This document shows positions 50,958 to 61,868 of a stretch of DNA of 64,000 nucleotides, piece by piece (within the stretch, counting starts at the first letter, position 1; each line of letters starts with the position of its first letter). The DNA lies in the NCBI GenBank assembly GCA_022749755.1, contig CM040452.1:1196350-1260349 (forward strand), read 5' to 3'. The notes under the pieces were generated by a model, which worked only from the letters and a program-made list of their open reading frames with translations, was not told the origin of the DNA and ran no database searches. Source of the DNA: Azadirachta indica (taxonomy: Eukaryota; Streptophyta; Magnoliopsida; Sapindales; Meliaceae). The position numbers and the translations under genes are program-made.

Positions 50958-51459
50958 GGATAATCTTCAATTTAATCGCAACTAATTTTGACAAATCTTT
51001 ATCACACCTCCAGAAATTTTGAAAATCATTTGATCGCCACAGACATTAAGTTCAGCCGTTATGTTTAATAATTTTAATAATTTTTCTTAGTTGACCAGGG
51101 TTGACCATGTGAAAAGACAATTTCACTACTAATAAATTCAAAATTTTTTTTTTTTAATTTTCTTCTTCTTCCCTCTTATGATTATTATAAGCGGCCACCA
51201 TGGCTGCCACAAGCAACGTCCAGGCTGCTAACCATCAATCAAAGAAAAAGGGGAAAGAAGAAGAAAAGAACAAAGGAGAAAGAAGAGGAGAGAAAAGAAA
51301 AATAAATAAAAAATTATTTTTATAAAATTATATTTTTACCTTTTTAATTATTTGAAATAATGGTCTAAGTTAACGATTGAGAGTAAAATGATAACTTTTA
51401 AAAATTTAGAAGTGTGATAAAGATTATCAAAATTAGTTGTAGTAATCTAAAGATTATCC
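50958..51459. mobile_element. MULE-type MITE, 502 bp, with 9-bp target duplication
   Basis: Terminal inverted repeats of about 60 bp begin GGATAATCTT at both ends and include the caactaattttga and ctttatcacac words in both orientations. The flanks are aatattaaa (50949-50957) and aatattaac (51460-51468), a 9-bp target duplication with one mismatch, as Mutator-like elements make. The interior is pyrimidine-rich with a short GC-rich patch near 51192. No transposase. Confidence 0.85.
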
Positions 51460-54400
51460 AATATTAACTTTAAAAGGTTTTGTTTTATTTTATTAGTTTT
51501 AAAAACTTCAATACAAAACAATAAAGGTAATAACAGTTGCTACACGGAATCCAACAGCATTTTAACATTTTGTAAACTTTTGCAAGTTCTTTTTTTTTAC
51601 AATATGGTTGACCAAAAAAATTTCTAAGATGAATCCATTGCAATAGTTCAATAAATAATAAACTTTCATTTAGATGTTTCATGTGACAAAAAAAGTTAAA
51701 AAACAATTGACACATATCTTACAAATATAATATGTTTAATGAAAATTTGTTGAATTTAATCTGTTTAATATCATAAAAATTCAAAAAAGTACTCGTTAGA
51801 AACTAATTAAACACATTGGAAATTTAAATAACATCCACTAGCTCAGCAATATTTTATATAACAACGAATGTTTATGCCATTCCGCTATTATATGCGTACT
51901 ATGAAGTTATCAAGCGAGATTATCAACCTCTACAAAAGTTTTAAAAATAAATAACATCATACGAACTAATAACAATAAGAAAAATGCTAATTTGAAGATA
52001 AAAGTGCACAATTTAACAGATTAAATTTTCAAGTAACTCACATCAATCTTCTTCATAACTATCCACAACTCTATCTAACTCATCTGTTTCTTTATTCTTT
52101 AAATTAAGCAAATAATAAAAAACACACTTATAAGGAAGATTCAAATATCAAAAATGTTTATTATTAAGCCTCGTGACCCTGAGGCTCATATTCTTTTAAG
52201 TTTTTCGCCTTGTTTTATCCTTATTTCCTTAATTCTCTAAACCATGCAGATCAGGATCAATAAAGAAGAGAGCCTTTTAACTATTGGGTCTAACCTAATT
52301 AAGGAAATTATCTAATTTTCAATCAGAATTTTATTAAAATTAGAATTCTAAGAAACCCAATTAAAAAAGCAAAAGGAGAGGTATATAAGCAAAGGGGAAA
52401 GCAAATATAGAGGGAAATTTTTTTTTTTTACGTACTAACAAATTCTACTAGTTAATAGCGAAAAGTAAAATCTAATATCAATTATTGGCAAGTCGTATGT
52501 AGGAAGAGACAGAAAATCAATTTGTTATTATTTAAAATTAACTATTTTATTTTATTTTCATTTTTAGTTTTAGTTTTGTCTTCTTACAAAATTTGAAGGA
52601 GTTGAAATTGTGCTTTACAAAACATCACCCTGGATTTCTAGAAGAAGTTATTATGGCAAGAAGATTTCATTAAACAAAAGAAGGTATATATTTATTTTAC
52701 TTGTATTACGTATATGAATTAAAATATTTGTTCTTGATAATAAAATATTTGAGAGAGTATATTCGATTTCTACCAGTGGTAAGATGCACCCTAATATTGT
52801 GGGATTTCTTATTATATTAGAGTGTAAATAAATCTCCTCCAATTTGTAGGAAGACATCGTAGTGTAAGTGTTTAGGTGTCCAAATATGCCTAGATGTTTA
52901 GAGTATAACATAACTGTTATATGTAAAGTCTAAATAAATATGTTGTATATATCTAAATTGTAATGTAATATTAAAAAAATCATTCAGCTTAAGTCAAAAA
53001 ATAATATTCTAAAAATAAATAAATAAATAACATTGTATAAATTTATACAATTACTCTGTTTCATCACCAATTTCATCTCAAACCAATATTAAAATCATTT
53101 TAAACCAATATTTTTAATATTTTTGTATTAAATTAGGTGAAAATCACAGAAAAGGGACGAAAACTTACTGAAAACTCCCTTTAATCCTGTCATTGCCACT
53201 CGCTATTGTTAACAACAAAATTCTCTTCAATATCAACTGCCAATCCCAACAACTAATACAAAGTTTTCATTTTTATAACAAGAAGTGTCACCATCTTTGC
53301 CAAAATTTAGGGTCTTGCAAGTTTTCTTGATTTGCAGAATTAGGGTTTAGGGTTATGTGATGAAAAAATGCAAAAATTTAAAAATCAAAAAAATGTAGGG
53401 ATTCACTATTAAGTGGACATTTTTGTTCACAAATTTTAATTTTGACTATTTTGATAAAAATAATTCAAACATGATTAGATTTGTAAATCTAATGCAAGTT
53501 AGGGCTGTTTTAAAAATTCTTTTTTAATTACATATTCACCCCTAGTATTTAACCAAAAACCCAACTATTGTTTCTTTTTCTTTTTTTTTAATTGTATTTT
53601 TGACTAAGATTATACTTTTATAGTTATGTAACATAGTAGGCCATTATATACAATAAAATATGCAACAAAATTTAAACCCATAATTACTCATATTGGTAGA
53701 AATATTGATAGAATAGACAGCTTCTACATGAATGAATTTTAATGAATAATTAGGGTCCAATTGTACCTATAACAAGAAGAAAAATATTATATTATTAACT
53801 ATTGTTATTATTATAATTAATTACGTATGTTTATTAATCAAGTAAAATAAAATCATAACTAATAATTCTAACTTTTCAAGTTGAGTAAAATGCATGCTAC
53901 AATTGATGCTAGCTAAGATAGTGGCCTACTGCCACTTTCCCACCAACTTTATTATTATGACCTTCGAATTGATTATAAAAATGAAATTTTTATATTAGTT
54001 GTTGGGATCATAACATTTAAATTCTTAAATGTTTATCTTCTTTTTCAAGTGTATACAGAATTTATTTATTTATTTATTGAAATAAATTTCTAATTTTACT
54101 AAAATAATTAAAATAATTCTTAATGTCTAATTAATATTGTTGTATTGTGATGATCAAATTTTAATATTATAAGAATAATTTTGTTATTTTAGTAAAATTT
54201 AACGAATTATTAGATGGAAAATTAAAATTTTAATTTAAAAAGTATATAAAAATTAGGTGTCTTTGTGTTGTTGTTATCTTATTAGTTGCTTAGTCATGAT
54301 CATTTTTACTTGGATATTTTATAACATGGAAAGCACGACTCATTTCAACCGATACTAAAAAGTGCTTTCAAAAGTGTTTTTCCTTTTCTAAGAGAAAATC

Positions 54401-55236
54401 TTATACCAAAAGGTTGTTAAAAAAATTTGTCCTCCTTTGTAGATAAATTTGACTTCAAATAAAAAGTTTAAAAGCTATTTAATTAAATCCCTTATAAATC
54501 TTGTATTTAAATTTCAAATCAATTATACAATATACTAAATAATATAAATGTTTAAATTCAGTATTAATAAAAAGTGTAGTGATAAATAATTTAATTTAAA
54601 ATTAAGAAGAAATTCAAAATTTTTGACTTTAAAATTAATAATACTATATTTTTCAATTTGTATATTAAAATTTTTATTTCAAATGATAATAAAATCAAAC
54701 TCATTATTGTCATAGTACTTTATATAACTTAAAAATTTTTTTTTATAACCCAGATCAAGCATGAACCATAAGTTGGAGGATAAAAGTTCGAGTTATATAC
54801 TCTACAAAATGTGAAACTCTTCCACTTTTTATAAGCAGAATTTCCTTTTATTATGGGATAATAAAAAATTTTACCAATTTTTTAAATATAATTCTCAAGT
54901 GTACCACAATAAAATTTATCTAAATTTTTACTCTATAAATTTCTTGCATACACTTTTAGTAAAATATACATGTGATATATAATTTTAAAAAATATATCAT
55001 AAAATTCCTAAGCTTAAAAAAAAATTTGGGCAATGGAAATAAAATTTTACTCAAACCATATGCTATCTTCTCATATCAATTGCTTTGATTGAATCAAACC
55101 CTAAACCCAAAGACACTCATATACCCACCAATTTATTTATTTTTTTTTTAATTTTTAAAAATCTAAAATTCAAACTTAGATTTAAAGATAAGAGAATTAG
55201 ACCGGTACAGTACTTTCGAAGCCAGAATTGTAGCAG
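51460..55236. other. Long AT-rich spacer upstream of methionine synthase
   Basis: No coding region, RNA gene or well-bounded repeat is supported. The stretch at about 52690-52930 has LTR-like words but no partner copy in the window. Microsatellite-like runs (aaataaataaataa near 53015, tttatttatttattga near 54065) are present. Confidence 0.5.
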
Positions 55237-55244
55237 TATATAAA
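55237..55244 (+). promoter_or_regulatory. TATA box of the methionine synthase gene
   Basis: TATATAAA lies about 230 bp upstream of the ATG. A pyrimidine-rich leader follows (55260-55360). The leader appears to contain an intron of about 100 bp (donor ACTG/GTATCA near 55361, acceptor tctgcag ending 55462) just before the ATG at 55467. Confidence 0.6.
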
Positions 55245-55466
55245 TGTGCCATATCTCTCTGCAGCCACTATCGAGTTCTCTGAGAGGAGTTTCGATTTCC
55301 ATATCTGCTTCAAAGACTTCTCTTTGTTTCTCTTTTCTTCGCTTCTCTTTTCGTTCCACTGGTATCAGGTTCTTCAAATTATCTCTAATTCCATCTGGGT
55401 TTGATGCAATTTCGTTTATTTTTGTTTCAAATGTTAAGATTTTGTTCGTTTGATTTCTGCAGAGCA

Positions 55467-58400
55467 ATGGCGTCGCATGTTGTTGGGTACCCTCGTATGG
55501 GTCCGAAGAGAGAGTTGAAGTTTGCGTTGGAATCGTTCTGGGACGGGAAGAGCAGCGCGGAGGAGTTGCAGAAGGTGGCGGCGGAGTTGAGAGCGTCGAT
55601 TTGGAAGCAGATGGCTGATGCTGGAATCAAATATATTCCCAGCAATACTTTTTCTTACTACGATCAAGTGTTGGATACCACCGCAATGCTCGGCGCTGTG
55701 CCGCCTAGGTACAGTTGGAATGGCGGCGAGATTGGTTTCGATGTTTATTTTTCAATGGCTAGAGGGAATGCCTCTGTTCCCGCCATGGAAATGACCAAGT
55801 GGTTCGATACAAACTAGTAAGTCATTCATCATTAATCATCTACTATGAATTTTTCATTGATATTTTTATGCGATTTTGAATCTTTTTATCTGAATTTTTT
55901 GAAGCCATTACATTGTGCCTGAATTGGGACCCGATGTTAAATTCTCCTATGCGTCTCACAAGGCCATTGAAGAGTATAAGGAGGCCAAAGCAGTAAGTTT
56001 GCTTACACTGTTTCATTGATGGAACATGAAGCTGCTAATAGTGTCTGTAATTATGATAGCATTGAGAATGATCGAATGCATGGAAATTAAAAAATGCTTA
56101 GCCTACAAGTTTATAAAACCTCATTGCGTTATCTGCAGAGGATAATAATTTTTTGGTGTTACAGTGTTTGAGATAAAACTGTGCTTTCTTACTTGACGAT
56201 TTGCTCTTATTAATAATTTTTCCTTTTAAACTTAAGGATGATTAATGCACATGGATCCCATTACATAGTTTTTCATTCTTACTACCATCTTTTTAATATA
56301 AAAGGTTCTCTTATAGGTATGTCTTAAATTATTTTTCAGAATGTTACTCAAATTATCAATTGTTGATTTGTGTTGCTTCTCGAATTATTAATGGTGTTAA
56401 GTATAGTGTGCTCTTATTATTTTTTTATGGGTTTCTCAATTCACTTATATTCTTAATGTTTACTTTTCTGCAATGCAGATCGGTGTTGATACTGTTCCTG
56501 TGCTTGTGGGACCTGTGTCCTACTTGTTGCTTTCAAAACCAGCAAAGGATGTGGAGAAATCCTTTTCTCTTCTTTCCCTAATTGACAAGATTATTCCTGT
56601 TTACAAGTAAGCATAATGTTTTCTTTTTTTCAATTCTATAGAAAGAAGCATTTACTCATTGTAGATTGGTAAATTATAGTTTTTTTCTGGATTTGGGTTG
56701 GCATGGACATGTTGTAATAGTACAATGTAGGTATTTCTCTCTTGTGAATAATTCTTTCAATTTGTATTGACTCCCAGGCAAGTTGTGGCCGAGTTGAAGG
56801 CTGTTGGTGCTACCTGGATTCAGTTTGATGAGCCGACTCTTGTGAAGGATCTTGATTCTCACCAATTACAAATATTTACTCATGCTTATTCTGAACTGGA
56901 GGCATCACTATCTGGTTTGAATGTTCTAATTGAGACATACTTTGCTGATGTTCCTGCTGAGACATACAAGACACTCACCTCTTTGAAGGCTGTCACTGGA
57001 TTTGGGTTTGACCTGGTTCGTGGAACAAAGACACTTGATTTAATTAAAGGTGGATTTCCTTCAGGAAAATACCTCTTTGCTGGAGTGGTTGATGGAAGGA
57101 ACATTTGGGCTAATGATCTTGCTTCTTCCCTCGCTACCCTGCAGACTCTTGAGAGCTTTGTTGGAAAGGGTATTTTTCTTTGGTGCATTGCTTCATAATT
57201 TCATATTTGAATTTTGTTCCTGGTGTTACATAATACTCTATATTTGATTCTGCAGACAAGGTCGTGGTCTCAACATCCTGCTCACTTCTCCACACCGCTG
57301 TCGATCTAGAGAATGAAACTAAACTAGATACAGAGATCAAGTCCTGGCTTGCATTTGCAGCACAGAAAGTAGTTGAAGTAAATGCATTGGCCAAGGCATT
57401 GTCTGGGCAAAAGGATGAGGTATTTCCAGTAAGACTTATTATTATGAACTATTTTATTAGTTAAAAAAGTTGAAAATACACTGTTTGTTATATGCAATAA
57501 AGAGTTTGTTTGCCAGTTTACTTGCCATATGTTTTTCCCTTCAAACATTAAAATAACTTTTAAGCTAATCAGAAACTCTTTGAATGAATTTATGTGTATT
57601 AAAAATTTTATCAAGATGATGTATCATGAAAGGAAATCAATTTTTTGTGTCCATCTGTAAAATTAGATTATGTATTCTAGTAATTCTCTTCTGTTATCTT
57701 CTTTATCCATAAGAAGCAGCCATGGTACCTTTTCCTATTGAAATGCAAATTTACATAATTGAGAGAGTATTAGAATTTTATCTCAAATTTCATTCTGTAA
57801 AAACAAGATTCTCCTATATGATAACCTTTGGGTTACTGTTCTATTTTTTGGCATATGTTGTGCACAATTGTACGCACACAAAACTATCCTTTTTTGTAGC
57901 TGTGCTAAAGCTTTATTAGTTACTGGTGGCAGAAATTATTCTCTATGAGTAAATTAAATGTTAATTCCACTTGGCTTGGGTCCATTAAATAAACTTTTAC
58001 CGCTTTAGATTAACTTCTCTCTGTCATCTGACATTGTTGTTAAATCTTTAGATTCATAGAGCTGAGGGGTGCTTTATGGAGTTTTCTCTTTAGAAATTCT
58101 TTAAAGCACTTTGTAAAATGTATTTTTCTTTCTCCAGGCATACTTCTCTGCCAACGCTGCAGCTCAGGCTTCAAGAAAATCCTCCCCTAGGGTGACAAAT
58201 GAGGCTGTTCAAAAGGCTGTAAGTGATCTTTGCAAACTATCTCTATTTTTTCAGGTTTGTAAATGACCTGCAGTAACTTATACTTGTTATTACTGTCCTT
58301 TCTTGTTTAGGCCGCTGCTTTAAAGGGTTCTGACCACCGCCGTGCCACAAATGTCAGTGCTAGGCTGGATGCTCAGCAGAAGAAACTTAAACCTGCCAAT

Positions 58401-59968
58401 TCTTCCTACCACCACCATTGGATCTTTCCCACAGACCATGGATCTCAGAAGATTGCGCCGTGAATACAAGGCCAAGAAGTGAGATTTCCTGCACTTCATA
58501 CCCTTTTTTTTTTGTCTGCTCTTGATTGTTTCCTGATTCTGCATTACATAAATTAATTTTTTTTTATTTCCAGAATATCTGAGGATGATTATGTCACGGC
58601 CATTAAGGAGAAATCAACAAGTTGTCAAGCTCCAGGAAGAGCTTGACATTGATGTTTTGGTGCATGGAGAACCAGAGGTGACTTCTCATCCTAAATATAA
58701 TAACTTTAACACATTGACTAGTGCTGGACTTTGTAGTAGAAATAAGATTTAACTTTTCATTGTTCTTCATTCTATCTTTGGCATGCAGAGGAATGATATG
58801 GTTGAGTACTTTGGTGAGCAATTATCTGGTTTTGCCTTTACTGTGAATGGTTGGGTTCAATCCTATGGCTCCCGTTGTGTCAAGCCTCCTATCATCTATG
58901 GTGATGTGAGCCGCCCCAAGGCCATGACTGTGTTCTGGTCTTCAATGGCACAGAGTATGACCAAGCGACCAATGAAGGGAATGCTCACAGGCCCTGTCAC
59001 CATTTTGAACTGGTCCTTTGTCAGGAATGACCAGCCCAGGTAAGAAATGAACCAAACTAATCTTACAATGCACAGTTAATTTGCATCATAATGTCAAACA
59101 ATTCAATTGACTTTGTGCATATGCCTGTTTTTAGATTCGAGACCTGCTACCAGATTGCATTGGCAATTAAGGATGAGGTTGAGGATCTTGAGAAAGCTGG
59201 TATTAATATTATCCAGATTGACGAGGCTGCTCTACGTGAGGGTTTGCCTCTGAGGAAGTCTGAGCAGGACTTTTATCTGAAATGGGCTGTGCACTCCTTC
59301 AGGATTACTAACTGTGGTGTTCAAGACACTACCCAGGTTCATTTTGACCTCCTCTGCCTATCAATTAAATTTTATTTTGTGTTGTATGTGCCCTTTAGTT
59401 GTTCCTCTAGTTCTTCTATGTGTGGATTTTATTTTTTGATATTGACAAAATGTTCCAGAGGATAGGTTAAGAGTAAAAGGAAGAAAGAAAAGCATGCCTT
59501 TTTGGAGTCATACCAATAATTTTGCATATTTGGTTGATGTATGCATGGGAAAACAAGTGATTGCAATAGTGAATCTTTTTATTGCAAACGTTTGGACAGA
59601 TCCATACCCACATGTGCTATTCAAACTTCAATGATATCATCCACTCAATTATAGACATGGATGCTGATGTAATCACTATTGAGAACTCGAGATCAGATGA
59701 AAAGCTTCTCTCTGTCTTCCGCGAGGGAGTGAAGTATGGTGCTGGCATTGGTCCCGGTGTGTATGACATCCACTCACCAAGGATCCCATCCACGGAAGAA
59801 ATTGCTGATCGCATCAACAAGATGCTTGCAGTTCTGGAGAGCAACATTCTCTGGGTCAACCCTGACTGTGGCCTCAAGACACGCAAGTACACAGAAGTCA
59901 AGCCTGCTCTCAGCAACATGGTTGCCGCTGCCAAGCTCCTTCGCAGCCAGTTGGCAAGTGCAAAGTGA
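55467..59968 (+). CDS. METE: Cobalamin-independent methionine synthase (METE), eleven coding exons, frame broken in exons 7 and 8
   Basis: Cytosolic enzyme that transfers the methyl group of 5-methyltetrahydropteroyl-glutamate to homocysteine. Exons: 55467-55816, 55905-55992, 56479-56606, 56778-57169, 57256-57419, 58138-58218, 58311-58478, 58574-58677, 58789-59039, 59135-59336 and 59600-59968. Phases agree, except that exon 7 has one extra A (about 58391) and exon 8 lacks two bases (about 58611 and 58622). Allowing for these, the product is 765 residues, the usual plant length, with zinc ligands H647, C649 (HTHMCYSN), E671 and C733 (NPDCGLKTR). As written, the frame stops at TGA 58461-58463 after about 451 residues and lacks the whole zinc domain. 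With every other exon intact, either consensus error or very recent inactivation fits. Confidence 0.93.
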
Positions 59969-61868
59969 GCTCAGAACCTGGCGCATAAAATGATTGCTGT
60001 TGCTTACATATATATATGAAGAGGATTATCTATCAAAGCTCAAATAATATATCGGCTTCTCTCTGCTTTGAGTTTCTAGTTTTGCTTTACACTTTAGGAG
60101 ACAGATGTTTATGTATTAGCATCTGGATATGATCTATGGAGCATTGATGGCTCTGCTTTCATTTCTATGAAGCTATTATATTTTCCTTGTTGATATTTCT
60201 CCCGGCTGTGCTGGAAAGAATGACTGAAGAAGCAAAATGAGATAAAGAAATATATTTTCACGAGAGTAATGCTGCACATTCAAAGCTAGAATGTAAAGTT
60301 GGAATATCAATTTGATTTCCATACTACTAAGGAAGTAATATAGCGAAAACATAATCTGGATTATGCCATTGATTGATCCGAGTAATTTTTCTGTTAAGAT
60401 AAATTAAGGAAACACTGGTTGATCCAACAGTTGTTTCACTAGCCGCAATAGCTATAACAAAAAATTGAGAAATATCTTCTTTTAACTGTTGATTATTGAA
60501 ACCCATGATTAGGGAATTGAATCCATTGGTATGAAACATTTTCTAATGATAATAAATAAATAATAAATTTCAACAGAGGTTTGCAAATTTTATACTTCTG
60601 TGTCAAATTACATATGCAAAAACAAAAATACCTTGGGTATAAACAAAGGAAGACTTCCTCCAACAGCTCCATTTTTGTGACCAACCAAGAAACTGATATC
60701 TTAAATTTGGATAAGAAAGAAAGACTTACCTCTTCTTTATAAATTACTAATATAAGTAATGTAAAAAATTTAAATACAAATTTGACTTATTTATTTAAAC
60801 ACAATTATTCTTATTAAGGTTATATGATTTTGTGATGTGTTATTAACATTAAAGTCCTTGAGATATTAAAAAATAAAGTATTAACTGAGAAGGGTAAGAA
60901 ATACTGTGTTCCCTAGAATGAAATAATTGCTTTTGAGTTTCATGTTCTTTTATTGCTAAAACAACTTTGATTGTTCATCACTACTAAATTATTATTTGTA
61001 AGATACATGACTCTGTTCATATCTTAGTTTATAATTTGTACAATAATTTTTATGACATGAATGTAACATACTTATAAGTGAGTGGATATGTTTTTTGTTC
61101 GAGCTTTGAATTTTGCTTTTGTTTGGTGAATTTTATTTCTAAAGGTCATTTTTATTATAGAGCAGTTAAATTCCATTGGTTATACACAAGAAGAAGAAAC
61201 ATATGTCTTTCAAGAGAATACTTGTTACCTCCTACTTTTTGAAGTAATGCCTCATTATTCTCCTATATTTTATTTAATATCTCATCATTTTTTTAAATTT
61301 TAATTTTACCCTTCAATATTTTAAATACTTTTTATTTTATCATTTTATAAACCAATTAAACTAAAGAGTAAAATCGGAAAAAAAAAATCCGAAGAGTGAT
61401 AGGATGTTAGAAAAAATATAGAGATAATGGGATATTGACCGAAAAAGCAGGGGATAATAGGCATTCTCCTTATATTTTTCACAAGTGTTTAATATACTTT
61501 AGACAATAGAGAACAATAATGTTTATGTTCAAACCTAGACTTTAGCATCAAAAACTCTCCATGGTAGACTTTGTAGATTGATACACTAAGGCCAGCAAGT
61601 GCTTTATTGTTATTTCTCTAAAGCTTAAGGACTCACATATTATTATCCGATACAAAATTACGTCCTTATATAACAAAACATAAAAGTTAAAGGTCCAAAA
61701 TGATAAAATCTCCTTTTTCAGAATCATGTGGCCAAAACGCGGGAAGAATGAACACAATTCCTCACGAAAAACCGTCTCTGTAATTTCTTCAAGTACTGAG
61801 TCTGTGAATGGAAATTGAAACTAATCTTCTCTCGTTCTGAAATTCAGTACGTACTTTAGAGATTGAAA
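59969..61868. other. Spacer between methionine synthase and the dsRNA-binding gene
   Basis: The first ~220 bp are probably METE 3' UTR (atatatatgaagagg and a pyrimidine-rich stretch). The rest is AT-rich without a supported gene. The DRB promoter should lie just left of 61868, but no clear TATA box was found. Confidence 0.5.

Noticed and set aside
51190..51215. gcggccaccatggctgcc looked like cloning-vector sequence with a NotI site and Kozak start
   Set aside because: It lies inside a native 502-bp element with matching TIRs and target duplication, and no other vector sequence is present.
52651..52911. Minus-strand frame of 86 residues
   Set aside because: AT-rich chance frame in LTR-like sequence, with no domain or partner.
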